Source: Lachnospiraceae bacterium (GTDB lineage Bacteria > Bacillota > Clostridia > Lachnospirales > Lachnospiraceae). From it: a stretch of 43,889 bases of DNA. The stretch lies in contig CAJTAL010000037.1 in assembly GCA_910574285.1 (NCBI GenBank), forward strand, positions 1 through 43,889. The letters run 5' to 3'. The translations under genes and the position numbers were made by a program. Every line of letters starts with the position of its first letter. Position 1 is the first letter of the stretch. The notes beneath the pieces are model-generated. The model saw nothing but the letters and a program-made list of their open reading frames with translations. It did no database searches and was not told the DNA's origin. Shown here piece by piece: positions 6,850-15,445 of the stretch.

Positions 6850-7013
6850 TTTAAAACTCCTTTCAACTATGTATGATTTTTCTGTCGTAGGGCTGTCGCA
6901 AACCGCACCGGATTGCTCCGCCGCAGTTCGTTATTACTTTAACACCATACTTATTTTTTATTTTCTCACATTATGCAAAATTCGTCAATTATCACTTTGT
7001 ACATATTTTTAAT

Positions 7014-8456
7014 CTATTTTCGGACATATTTCCAAAAATCATCGTCTTTGGCATATTCTTCGATCTCCTCAAAGGTAAATGGAGCCGTTACCCACACATA
7101 TTTCAGATTATTGGGATCATCCGCCGCATAATTCAAATCAAACCCGATCTCAATTCCTTCTTTATCCAGGAAGAAATTAACTACATACACACCGTCCTGA
7201 CTGTTTCCTTCCAATGCTTCTCTCATAGTTTTCAAATCAAGTTCAGATAAGAATTCCTGATTACCGGCCTCTTGCCGCATCGTCTCCAGCCATTTCTCCA
7301 TGAAAGCATCATTTAACTTTATAATATCTTTTACTTCATAGACTGTTCCGTCCTTCATGTTGATATTGCAGGTCTTAAGATGCTGGGTATAGTAATTCGG
7401 TCCTCCTTCATATGCGCTGTCGTCATACACCACACTCAAGATATCTTCCGAAGCGTAACATACTCTATAACTCACATAATCAATCAGAAGCGGTGTACTT
7501 TCCGAGATAACTCGTTCTTTAATCTCCGGAGACGGATTATCATAGATTCGTTCCACCGTCTCTTTTGCAGCTTTCTTAAGACTGTTATTGATTGCCTTCT
7601 CAGTCTTGGCATCGGCAAGCCCTGTGATCTTCGGGTAAGTGACATTGAACTCAACCATCGCAGACTGCATACCCTCTCCAGAATATACATATTTATCATC
7701 TTCTATCTCATAAGAGAGATCTTCTGCAATATATTCCGAAATCGAGTCTGTTCCTGAAAGCCCTTCCTGCTCAACGGCTCCGTCACCGTCGTCCTCATCT
7801 TCTGAGCCGTATGACGGCCAGTTTCTTCCAAAGTCATCCCCATAGCCGTACGCCCGGTTCCTGCCCCGTGATTCTGCATGAAACTTATCTTTGACAATCA
7901 CGGCAGTTATAATCAAGATAAATATCAAAAACGCAGCATATATCCCCAACGCAATCCAGGGCGCCTTTGACTTTTTCTTCTGCACAGGCATACCGTCATC
8001 TATAGACATCTCCATAGGAACATAAGTCATCCCGTCCCTCTCACAGACATCTGAGACAACATGCATGCCTAAATGTATGTATTTCTCTACTGCTTTCGGC
8101 TCTGCATTTACCGTTATTCTGCTCACTTTTAGCTGATTCCTGCAGAAAAGATATACAGACTGGAACAACTGTCGTCCTACGCCTCTGCCCTGCCGCTGTT
8201 TTTTTACAAAGAAAAGTGCGATATGGCCATCCGGGCGGACAGCCAGTGTCCCGCACATCTCGCCTCCTTCAAACGCACCGAAGAATACCAGCTTTCCTTC
8301 CTGCCATATCTTACTGATATAATCATATTTAATAAATTTCCGGAAGGATTCAACGCCTTCCGGTTTACATGCGGGCATAATTTCCTCGGCAAATACCTCC
8401 CACACCAAATGCAGAGCCGGCAATATCTCCGGCATCTGCAATATCTTTATCTCCAT
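7014..8456 (-). CDS. GNAT acetyltransferase-membrane helix-DUF4163/DUF3298-like fusion
   Basis: A 480-residue protein; ATG 8456 is chosen because AAGGAGG lies just upstream. Residues 1-155 are a GNAT domain, with the acetyl-CoA loop QRQGRGVGRQLF near 87-98. Residues 166-188 form one hydrophobic membrane helix. A linker rich in Asp, Glu and Gly follows. The C-terminal 220 residues, predicted outside the cell, contain a YPKITGLADAKTEKAINNSL segment of the DUF4163 type and an FFLDKEGIEIGFDLNY segment of the DUF3298 type, as in RsiV-like anti-sigma proteins and PdaC. It lies 39 bases after cinA and may be cotranscribed. Substrate and signal are unknown. Confidence 0.85.
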   Translation of the reverse strand: MEIKILQMPEILPALHLVWEVFAEEIMPACKPEGVESFRKFIKYDYISKIWQEGKLVFFGAFEGGEMCGTLAVRPDGHIALFFVKKQRQGRGVGRQLFQSVYLFCRNQLKVSRITVNAEPKAVEKYIHLGMHVVSDVCERDGMTYVPMEMSIDDGMPVQKKKSKAPWIALGIYAAFLIFILIITAVIVKDKFHAESRGRNRAYGYGDDFGRNWPSYGSEDEDDGDGAVEQEGLSGTDSISEYIAEDLSYEIEDDKYVYSGEGMQSAMVEFNVTYPKITGLADAKTEKAINNSLKKAAKETVERIYDNPSPEIKERVISESTPLLIDYVSYRVCYASEDILSVVYDDSAYEGGPNYYTQHLKTCNINMKDGTVYEVKDIIKLNDAFMEKWLETMRQEAGNQEFLSELDLKTMREALEGNSQDGVYVVNFFLDKEGIEIGFDLNYAADDPNNLKYVWVTAPFTFEEIEEYAKDDDFWKYVRK

Positions 8457-8495
8457 ATTCACAGCCTCCTTATACTGACAATGCACTCCAGAAAT

Positions 8496-9737
8496 TTAAT
8501 TCTTCAGCAATTCTTCCCTGAGAAGTGTCAATGCCCTCGCCACGGCATATTCCCGGTTCTTATCCCGGTTGCCTGTAAAACGAAATTCCTCCACATGGAC
8601 ATGCCCCTTTACATAGCAGCCCACATATACCAGGCCCACCGGCTTCTCTTCTGTCCCGCCGTCCGGCCCTGCGATCCCTGTCACACTAAGCGCCGCGTCT
8701 GCACCTGCCGTCCCGGCGGCTCCTCTCGCCATCTCATGCGCCGTCTGGCAGCTCACGGCTCCATACTTCATAAGAGTCTCCCGCTTCACGCCAAGCAGGC
8801 GTTCCTTGGCGTCATTCGCATACGTAATATATCCTTCCTGATATACGTCGGAGGCACCCGGTACGTTCATAAGCCTTCCGGCAAGTAATCCGCCGGTACA
8901 AGACTCTGCCGTCGTCACTGTCAATCCCCGCTCCGCCAGAATCTTTACAATCGACGCTTCCAGCGTCACATCCTCTTCTGTCGTATAGATCTTATCTCCG
9001 AACCGCCGATATAACTCGTCAACCACTGGTTTCAGAAGCTCTTCCGCCTTCTCTTCATCCGCTGCTTTTGCCGTCACCCGCAGGTGCACTTCTCCTGTCT
9101 TCGCGTAAGGCGCGATCGTCGGATTCGTCTGGCTGTCCATCAGATCTGCTATCATTGTCTCCGCCTTGCTCTCCCCGATTCCGCAGATCTTTACCATCTT
9201 AGAATAGATACCCTCCGGCTCAAGCCGGTCCAGATAAGGCGCGACATCCTGTTCAAACATCGGCCGGATCTCATTCGGCGGTCCGGGTAAAAGAATCGCC
9301 GTCTTCCCGTTCTCTTCTATGATCAGCCCGGGCGCGGTCCCGTTATGATTATCGATGACCTTCGCACCTTCCGGAACCATCGCCTGTTTCCAGTTATTCG
9401 GTGTCACCTCGCCGCTTTGCATCCGCCGGAAGAAGTCTTTGATCCTCTCTTTCGTATGTTCGTCTTCATATAATTCTTTTCCAAATACCTTTGCCGTCAC
9501 TTCCTTCGTCAGATCGTCCTTCGTAGGCCCAAGCCCGCCGCTTAAGATCAGGATATCCGACCTCGACAAAGCCAGCCGGACCGCGTCCTCCAGCCGCTCT
9601 TCATTGTCCCCTACCACGCTCTGATGATAGCAGGACAGACCCAGCGCTGCACATCTCTCAGACAGATACGCCGCGTTCGTATTCACAATATTCCCTAATA
9701 AGATCTCTGTACCAACCGATATGAACTCTACCGTCAT
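8496..9737 (-). CDS. cinA: CinA family protein (MoaB-like domain plus nicotinamide-nucleotide amidase)
   Basis: A 413-residue protein of normal CinA length. Residues 1-170 are a molybdopterin-binding-like domain starting VEFISVGTEILLGNIVNTNA with SGGLGPTKDD. Residues about 255-413 are the amidase-type domain with TTAESCTGGLLAGRL and SVTGIAGPDGGTEEKPVG. Known members hydrolyse ADP-ribose in the N-terminal half and deamidate NMN in the C-terminal half, recycling pyridine nucleotides. The gene starts three bases after the pgsA stop. In many Firmicutes recA follows cinA; here the GNAT fusion follows. Confidence 0.95.
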   Translation of the reverse strand: MTVEFISVGTEILLGNIVNTNAAYLSERCAALGLSCYHQSVVGDNEERLEDAVRLALSRSDILILSGGLGPTKDDLTKEVTAKVFGKELYEDEHTKERIKDFFRRMQSGEVTPNNWKQAMVPEGAKVIDNHNGTAPGLIIEENGKTAILLPGPPNEIRPMFEQDVAPYLDRLEPEGIYSKMVKICGIGESKAETMIADLMDSQTNPTIAPYAKTGEVHLRVTAKAADEEKAEELLKPVVDELYRRFGDKIYTTEEDVTLEASIVKILAERGLTVTTAESCTGGLLAGRLMNVPGASDVYQEGYITYANDAKERLLGVKRETLMKYGAVSCQTAHEMARGAAGTAGADAALSVTGIAGPDGGTEEKPVGLVYVGCYVKGHVHVEEFRFTGNRDKNREYAVARALTLLREELLKN

Positions 9738-9740
9738 ACT

Positions 9741-10283
9741 CTACATACCTCCTTGTGTCAATACCTGTATGTTCTTCGCTACATAATCAACCAACGATAC
9801 TATGGTCAATATTAAGGATACCCATATCAGCACCATTCCAATCATATCAAACACACCGCCAAAATCCGCAATCAGCACAATAATCATCGCCATCTGGGAT
9901 ACGGTCTTGAATTTTCCCCAATAGCTTGCCGCAATCACAATCCCATTATCTGAAGCCACCAGACGGAATCCGCTGATAATAAATTCCCTTGCAATGATCA
10001 CAATAACAAACCACGCTTCCAGATCTCCGGAAGGAATCAAGCATATCATAGCCGAGCATACCAACAGCTTATCTGCAAGCGGATCCATAAACTTTCCGAA
10101 GTTCGTCACCAGATTCCTTGCACGGGCAATCTTTCCATCCAGCATATCTGTAAGACTAGCAGCGCAGAAAAGCGCCAGCGCGATCCATTTATTCGCTGCT
10201 CCCCCCACATCTGTCAACATAAAGAATACAAAAAAAGGTACCATGATCACTCTTGACACTGTTAATTTATTTGGCAAATTCAT
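9741..10283 (-). CDS. pgsA: CDP-diacylglycerol-glycerol-3-phosphate 3-phosphatidyltransferase
   Basis: A 180-residue integral membrane enzyme that makes phosphatidylglycerol phosphate. The CDP-alcohol phosphotransferase motif is complete: TDMLDGKIARARN followed by FGKFMDPLADK, giving D-G-x2-A-R-x8-G-x3-D-x3-D. Several hydrophobic helices flank it. The start overlaps the rimO stop by four bases (10280-10283) and cinA follows after three bases, so the three are translationally linked. Length and motif are typical. Confidence 0.95.
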   Translation of the reverse strand: MNLPNKLTVSRVIMVPFFVFFMLTDVGGAANKWIALALFCAASLTDMLDGKIARARNLVTNFGKFMDPLADKLLVCSAMICLIPSGDLEAWFVIVIIAREFIISGFRLVASDNGIVIAASYWGKFKTVSQMAMIIVLIADFGGVFDMIGMVLIWVSLILTIVSLVDYVAKNIQVLTQGGM

Positions 10284-11605
10284 ACTATCAACTCTCCTAT
10301 CAAATCATATTCCAATGCTCCGTTTACTTTCACTTTCGCAAAATCTCCGGACATCAGTTCTTCTTCCGTATTGATGAAGATGAGCCCGTCCACATTCGGC
10401 GCATCCCGGTACGTCCTCCCCACGTATACATCCTCATCTGCCACTTTTCCCTCTATCATTACCATGATCTTTCTTCCGGTCATCTCTTCTGCCTGACCGA
10501 ACACAATTTCCTGCTGCAGCTCCATCAGTTCCGCCCGGCGCTCTTCCTTAACTTCCTCCGGTATCTGATCCGGCATATCCGCCGCCGGCGTACCCTCTTC
10601 AGGCGAATAAGTAAATACTCCCAATCTGTCGAACTCCATTCTGTCCACGAACTCCGCCAATTCCTCATGCTGCTCCCTGGTCTCCCCCGGAAATCCGGTG
10701 ATCAGCGTCGTACGGATCGTAATATCCGGTATCTCTTTCCTGAGCCTGCCTATCGTATCCTCCAACTGTTCCTTCGACGTTCTTCTTCCCATTCTTCTTA
10801 AGATCTCGTCGCTGGCATGCTGGATCGGAAGGTCCAGATAATGACAGATCTTCTTCTCTTCCTTCATCACCCGTATCAATTCGTCATAGATCTCCTCCGG
10901 ATAACAGTAGAGAAGCCGTATCCAGCGGATTCCCTGTATCTTACACAACTCCCTGAGCAATCTGTGAAGCGACTTCTCGCCATAGAGATCTGCGCCGTAC
11001 AAAGTCGTCTCCTGAGCCACCAGAATCAATTCCTTCACACCCTGTTCTGCCAGGTCTTCCGCCTCTTTTATGAGACGCTCCATAGGGACACTTCTATAGT
11101 TCCCCCGAATCTTCGGGATAATACAATACGTGCAATGTTTATCGCAGCCTTCTGCAATCTTCAGATACGCATAATGCCCTCCGGTCGTCAGAAGCCTCTT
11201 CTCCTTCACCAACGGCAAAGCATTGATATCTGCAAGTTCCACATGCCCGTTCCCCGCCAGCGCTTCCTCGATCGCCGGAACAATCCTGTCGTAAGACGCA
11301 GTCCCAAGAACGGCGTCTACCTCCGGAATCTCCTTAAGTATCTCCTGCTGGTATCTCTGGGCAAGACAACCGGTAACGATAAGCGCCTTTAACCGCCCTT
11401 CGTTTTTGTATTCCGCCATCTCAAGGATAGTCTGAATACTCTCCTCCTTCGCGTCATGAATGAAACAACAGGTATTGACCACAATCACATCTGCTTCCTG
11501 CTCTTCGTCCACGATCCGATATCCCTTTGCATCAAGCAGGCCGAGCATGAATTCCGAATCCACCAGATTCTTGTCACACCCAAGGGATACAAACAATATG
11601 TTCAT
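10280..11605 (-). CDS. rimO: Ribosomal protein S12 methylthiotransferase RimO
   Basis: A 441-residue radical SAM methylthiotransferase that modifies Asp of ribosomal protein S12. The N-terminal cluster domain begins FVSLGCDKNLVDSE and has further Cys in VNTCCFI and VTGCLAQRY. The radical SAM site is AEGCDKHCTYCIIP (CxxxCxxC). A TRAM-like C-terminus follows. LGCDKNLVDSE identifies RimO rather than MiaB. It lies in the rpoZ-rimO-pgsA-cinA series, but two hairpins with T-rich tails separate it from rpoZ. Confidence 0.95.
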   Translation of the reverse strand: MNILFVSLGCDKNLVDSEFMLGLLDAKGYRIVDEEQEADVIVVNTCCFIHDAKEESIQTILEMAEYKNEGRLKALIVTGCLAQRYQQEILKEIPEVDAVLGTASYDRIVPAIEEALAGNGHVELADINALPLVKEKRLLTTGGHYAYLKIAEGCDKHCTYCIIPKIRGNYRSVPMERLIKEAEDLAEQGVKELILVAQETTLYGADLYGEKSLHRLLRELCKIQGIRWIRLLYCYPEEIYDELIRVMKEEKKICHYLDLPIQHASDEILRRMGRRTSKEQLEDTIGRLRKEIPDITIRTTLITGFPGETREQHEELAEFVDRMEFDRLGVFTYSPEEGTPAADMPDQIPEEVKEERRAELMELQQEIVFGQAEEMTGRKIMVMIEGKVADEDVYVGRTYRDAPNVDGLIFINTEEELMSGDFAKVKVNGALEYDLIGELIV

Positions 11606-11626
11606 CCGTTACTCCTTTCTTATAAA

Positions 11627-11648
11627 AGAATGTGCTCCGGCACATTCT
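11627..11648 (-). terminator. Intrinsic terminator or attenuator upstream of rimO
   Basis: AGAATGTGC (11627-11635) and GCACATTCT (11640-11648) form a perfect 9-bp stem with a four-base loop. On the minus strand it is followed by TTTTAT just before the rimO ribosome binding site, so it could reduce read-through from rpoZ into rimO. Confidence 0.65.
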
Positions 11649-11702
11649 CGCGAGCGCGGTCGCCTTGCGGCTTCCCACAATCCGGCATACATTTCGAAGA
11701 AA

Positions 11703-11726
11703 GGCAGATACCTCTCGGCATCTGCC
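11703..11726 (-). terminator. Stem-loop after rpoZ
   Basis: GGCAGAT (11703-11709) and ATCTGCC (11720-11726) pair with a 10-base loop and are followed on the minus strand by TTTCTTC. It lies about 30 bases after the rpoZ stop and is a probable weak terminator. Confidence 0.55.
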
Positions 11727-11753
11727 CACATCTATCCAGACTGTGCAAGGCTC

Positions 11754-12020
11754 TTATTCAGCCTCGGACACACTCTGCTGCTCATTCTCTTCTTCACCGA
11801 TCACTTTGATCTTAGCCTGGTTCAATTCATCGATTGCAACCGACAACGGTTTCTCGCCGTCCTTTACCGCCACCATCGGCATGACCCCGTCGATGAGTTC
11901 CCTCGCCCTCTTCGCGGTCGCCATAACGATAGAATAACGGCTGTTAACCACCTTTGTCTCTCCTTCTTCTACATCTTTATTCACGACTTTCATCAAATCT
12001 GTATAAGATGGGTGCAGCAT
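11754..12020 (-). CDS. rpoZ: RNA polymerase omega subunit
   Basis: An 88-residue protein starting MLHPSYTDLMKVVNKD, with SRYSIVMATAKRARELIDG, the conserved omega segment that contacts the beta' subunit. The C-terminal tail is acidic and variable, as usual. GAAAGGAG lies upstream and the gene starts three bases after gmk ends, the usual gmk-rpoZ arrangement. Confidence 0.93.
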   Translation of the reverse strand: MLHPSYTDLMKVVNKDVEEGETKVVNSRYSIVMATAKRARELIDGVMPMVAVKDGEKPLSVAIDELNQAKIKVIGEEENEQQSVSEAE

Positions 12021-12023
12021 ACA

Positions 12024-12644
12024 TTATTCTCCTTTCAACTCTTCTTTCATATGCTCTATAAATGCCTGATTACGAAAACTTCTTCTGTGCTCTCCCTGAA
12101 TGATCCGGTGCATCTCCTCCACGCAATCCTCCAACACGTCGTTGATAATCAGATAATCGTACCGATCCATACCCAGAGCCTCTTCCCTGGCACGCTTCAT
12201 GCGGAAATCAATCACGTCCATCGTCTCGGTTCCCCGGCCCACCAGACGCTTCCTCAGTTCCTCTGCCGTAGGCGGAGTCACAAACAACAGCAAAGTATCC
12301 GGAAACTTCTCCTTCACTTTAATCGCCCCCTGGATCTCTATCTCCAGGATTACATCCTTCCCGGCCTCTAACTGTTCTTCCACGTAGGCCCGAGGGGTCC
12401 CATAGTAATTGTCCACATATCTAGCATACTCTATCAATTCATCTTTCGCAATCATTTTTTCAAATTCTTCCACAGATTTGAAAAAATATTCCTTCCCCTC
12501 CGTCTCTCCCGGCCGCGGATTCCTGGTGGTCGCCGAGACAGACAATGCATAATTATTATATCTGCGTATGATCTCATTCATGATCGTACCCTTGCCGGAC
12601 CCTGAGAATCCGGATACCACAATAAGTATTCCTCTTCCATCCAT
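12024..12644 (-). CDS. gmk: Guanylate kinase
   Basis: A 206-residue enzyme phosphorylating GMP to GDP. Walker A is GFSGSGKGT near residues 12-20. The GMP-binding region SATTRNPRPGETEGKEYFF is intact, and the EIEIQGA segment and the lid Arg residues are present. Length is typical. It lies 17 bases after yicC; in most Clostridia remA sits between these two genes but there is no room for it here. Confidence 0.96.
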   Translation of the reverse strand: MDGRGILIVVSGFSGSGKGTIMNEIIRRYNNYALSVSATTRNPRPGETEGKEYFFKSVEEFEKMIAKDELIEYARYVDNYYGTPRAYVEEQLEAGKDVILEIEIQGAIKVKEKFPDTLLLFVTPPTAEELRKRLVGRGTETMDVIDFRMKRAREEALGMDRYDYLIINDVLEDCVEEMHRIIQGEHRRSFRNQAFIEHMKEELKGE

Positions 12645-12661
12645 AGGCTCGCCCCCATTCG

Positions 12662-13543
12662 TTATTCAATATTCTGAATCTGTTCTCTTACTTTCTCAAT
12701 CTCCGTCTTAAGATCAATCCCAACGTTGGATATCTCCAGGTCGTTCGCTTTTGAAAGGATCGTGTTCGCCTCGCGGTTCATCTCCTGGGCGATAAAATCC
12801 AGCTTCCGTCCGATCCCGTTCTCATCTGACAACAGCGTCTCCTTCATATGTACGACATGACTCTTAAGCCTTACAATCTCTTCATCCGTACAAATCTTAT
12901 CGGCAAATATCACAACCTCCGCGGCGATCCTTCCCTCTTCCATCTGTGTATCGGCAAGAAGCTCCTTTACTTTATTCTCCAGTTTCTCTCTGTACTCCGC
13001 CACGATCTTCGGCGATCGCTCCTCAATATATTCTACCAGTTCCAGCATCTTGTCCAGTTTACTGACAATATCCTCCTTCAGGCGCTCTCCTTCCAGAACT
13101 CTTGTCTCCACAAAACGCTCGGTCGCCCCATGAAGCGCTTTCTTAAGACCGTTCCACAGCTCCTCTTCATCAACCACCTGTTCTTCCATGGTCAATACCT
13201 CCGGATACCTCGATAAAGTAGATACCCGTATATCATTCTCCAAAGAGAACTTCTCTCCAATCTGCCTCAGATACATCAGGTATTCCCCGGCAAGCGCTTC
13301 ATTATACCGAAGTGATACCTGGCTCTCGCTCAGATCCTCATATGTAATAAAGAGATCTACCTTTCCACGCTGAACGCTCTGCTTTAAAAAGTTACGGATT
13401 GCAGTCTCGAAATAATTCAGTTTCTTCGGCATACGGATATTGACATCCAGATAACGGTGGTTTACTCCCTTCATCTCTACGGTAAACTTCCGTTCCCCGT
13501 CGGATATCTCACAGCGCCCGAACCCTGTCATACTTTTTATCAT
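12662..13543 (-). CDS. YicC/YloC family endoribonuclease
   Basis: A 293-residue protein beginning MIKSMTGFGRCEI, the hallmark N-terminus of the YicC family, with VEMKGVNHRYLDVNIRMPK and the C-terminal FIAQEMNREANTILSKAND segment. Family members are ring-forming RNases. It is the first gene of the leftward housekeeping operon, with a near-consensus promoter at 13576-13604 on the minus strand. Confidence 0.92.
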   Translation of the reverse strand: MIKSMTGFGRCEISDGERKFTVEMKGVNHRYLDVNIRMPKKLNYFETAIRNFLKQSVQRGKVDLFITYEDLSESQVSLRYNEALAGEYLMYLRQIGEKFSLENDIRVSTLSRYPEVLTMEEQVVDEEELWNGLKKALHGATERFVETRVLEGERLKEDIVSKLDKMLELVEYIEERSPKIVAEYREKLENKVKELLADTQMEEGRIAAEVVIFADKICTDEEIVRLKSHVVHMKETLLSDENGIGRKLDFIAQEMNREANTILSKANDLEISNVGIDLKTEIEKVREQIQNIE

Positions 13544-13575
13544 GATACGAACCCTTCCCAGATATTTTTGGTTAC

Positions 13576-13616
13576 ATTATAAGGCATTTGGCAAATTGCG
13601 TCAACCATGTTATACT
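13576..13616. promoter_or_regulatory. Interleaved divergent promoters of the yicC operon and rqcH
   Basis: Leftward: TTGACG (13599-13604 read on the minus strand), 17-bp spacer, TATAAT (13576-13581). Rightward: TTGGCA (13588-13593), 17-bp spacer, TATACT (13611-13616). The two promoters share one 41-bp stretch, with each -35 inside the other's spacer, so simultaneous occupancy is unlikely. Confidence 0.82.
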
Positions 13617-13672
13617 ATTGTGGCAACTGAAAACTTTTCTACTTACTTTTCATGAAAGAAAGGAATCATATT

Positions 13673-15412
13673 ATGGCATTTGACGGAATAACTGTCGCCG
13701 CTGTCACACGGGAGCTAAGCGCTGCCCTGACAGGCGGACGGATTACCAAGATTGCACAGCCGGAAGCGGACGAGCTGCTGCTCACCATCAAGACGCCTGC
13801 AGGCGCGAACAGGCTCTATATCTCAGCCAGCGCCTCGCTTCCTCTTATATATCTGACAGACGAGAACAAGCCAAGCCCAATGACCGCGCCCAACTTCTGC
13901 ATGCTTCTTCGGAAACATATCGGAAACGGACGGATCACCAATGTCTCGCAGCCCGGGTTAGAGCGGATCATCCATCTGGACATCGAGCACCTGGATGAAC
14001 TCGGGGACCTGTGCCAAAAGAAACTGATCGTCGAGATCATGGGCAAGCACAGCAATATCATCTTCTGCGATGAGAAAGAGATGATCATCGACAGTATCAA
14101 ACATGTGAACGCACAGATGAGCTCCGTGCGGGAAGTCCTGCCCGGAAGACCCTACTTTATTCCGGATACTATGGAAAAAAAGGACCCTCTCGGCATAAGC
14201 TTAGAAGATTTCCGGGAAGTCCTGCTGCACAAGCCCGCAAAGCTTGGAAAAGCGATCTATACCAGCTTCACAGGGATCAGCCCCGTCGTGGCTGAGGAGA
14301 TCTGCGCTCTTGCAGGAGTAGACTCTCAGGTAACCGCTCCTGACCTGACGGACGACAGCCTCACTCACCTCTACCGGCAGTTCTCTTATTATATGGAACC
14401 GATAAGATCCGGAGATTACCGCCCTGTGATCTATTACGACGGGAAGAACCCAAAAGAATTCAGCGCGGTCTTGCTGTCGCATTACGCAAGGTACAATACA
14501 AAGGAATTCGATTCTATCTCACAGGTCTTAAAGACCTACTACGCCGATAGGAATACCCTGACAAGGATACGGCAAAAAAGTACGGATCTGCGCCACGTGA
14601 TACAGACGGCGCTGGAGCGTAACCGTAAGAAATACGACCTGCAGGCGAGACAGCTTAAAGATACAGAGAATCGCGATAAATACAAGGTCTACGGAGAGCT
14701 GATCAATATCTATGGGTACGGTCTTCCCTCCGGTTCGAAAGAACTGACCGCTCTGAATTACTATACAGATACAACGATCACGATTCCTCTGGACCCCGTC
14801 CTGACTCCGCAGGAAAATTCCCAAAAGTATTTTTCCAGATACAATAAGCAGAAACGAACCTTCGAAGCCCTTACAAAATTAATCGAAGAAACTTCCGAAG
14901 ACATCCGGTATCTGGAATCCATCAGCAATGCGCTGGATATCGCCATGAACGAAGCCGACCTGGCTCAGATTAAGGAAGAACTGGTACAGAGCGGATATAT
15001 CCGCAGAAAAGCAGCCAAAAAGAAAATAAAGCTTAACAGCCGGCCTATGCACTATATCTCCGCCGACGGTTATCATATGTATGTAGGTAAGAACAACCTG
15101 CAGAACGATGAACTGACCTTTTCCTTTGCCACAGGGAATGACTGGTGGTTCCATGCGAAAGATGCGCCCGGCTCCCATGTAATCGTAAAAACAAACGGAG
15201 ACGAACTTCCTGACCGTACCTTTGAAGAAGCAGGACGGCTGGCGGCCTATTATTCTAAAAACCGCGGCAGCGATAAAGTTGAGATCGATTATGTAGAGAA
15301 AAAACATGTCAAGAAACCAAACGGGGCAAAACCCGGCTTCGTCGTATATTATACGAACTATTCTCTGGTGATAGATTCCGATATCTCCGAGATAAAAAGC
15401 GTGCAGGATTAA
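13673..15412 (+). CDS. rqcH: NFACT family ribosome quality control protein RqcH
   Basis: A 579-residue protein. ATG 13673 follows GAAAGGAATC and gives the usual MAFDGITVAAVTRELSAAL start. Domains: NFACT-N (1-~180), helix-hairpin-helix and coiled-coil middle (~180-430) and the NFACT-R domain (~445-560), with YHMYVGKNNLQNDELTF and NDWWFHAKDAPGSHVI. Homologues bind stalled 50S subunits and add C-terminal alanine tails; the family was earlier described as fibronectin-binding (FbpA). Its stop codon lies inside the loop of a bidirectional terminator. Confidence 0.93.
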   Translation: MAFDGITVAAVTRELSAALTGGRITKIAQPEADELLLTIKTPAGANRLYISASASLPLIYLTDENKPSPMTAPNFCMLLRKHIGNGRITNVSQPGLERIIHLDIEHLDELGDLCQKKLIVEIMGKHSNIIFCDEKEMIIDSIKHVNAQMSSVREVLPGRPYFIPDTMEKKDPLGISLEDFREVLLHKPAKLGKAIYTSFTGISPVVAEEICALAGVDSQVTAPDLTDDSLTHLYRQFSYYMEPIRSGDYRPVIYYDGKNPKEFSAVLLSHYARYNTKEFDSISQVLKTYYADRNTLTRIRQKSTDLRHVIQTALERNRKKYDLQARQLKDTENRDKYKVYGELINIYGYGLPSGSKELTALNYYTDTTITIPLDPVLTPQENSQKYFSRYNKQKRTFEALTKLIEETSEDIRYLESISNALDIAMNEADLAQIKEELVQSGYIRRKAAKKKIKLNSRPMHYISADGYHMYVGKNNLQNDELTFSFATGNDWWFHAKDAPGSHVIVKTNGDELPDRTFEEAGRLAAYYSKNRGSDKVEIDYVEKKHVKKPNGAKPGFVVYYTNYSLVIDSDISEIKSVQD

Positions 15413-15427
15413 CCTGCGCGCTTTTTT
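15398..15427. terminator. Bidirectional terminator containing the rqcH stop codon in its loop
   Basis: AGCGTGCAGG (15398-15407) pairs with CCTGCGCGCT (15413-15422) with one G-U pair and a five-base loop; T-runs flank it on both strands. It can end rqcH from the left and the DUF815-type gene (stop at 15446) from the right. The rqcH TAA is in the loop (15410-15412). Confidence 0.88.
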
Positions 15428-15445
15428 CAGAACGGCAGTTCCTGA

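Noticed and set aside
8223-8888. 221-codon ORF on the plus strand
   Set aside because: Antisense to the GNAT fusion and cinA; His/Pro-rich shadow composition, no upstream signals.
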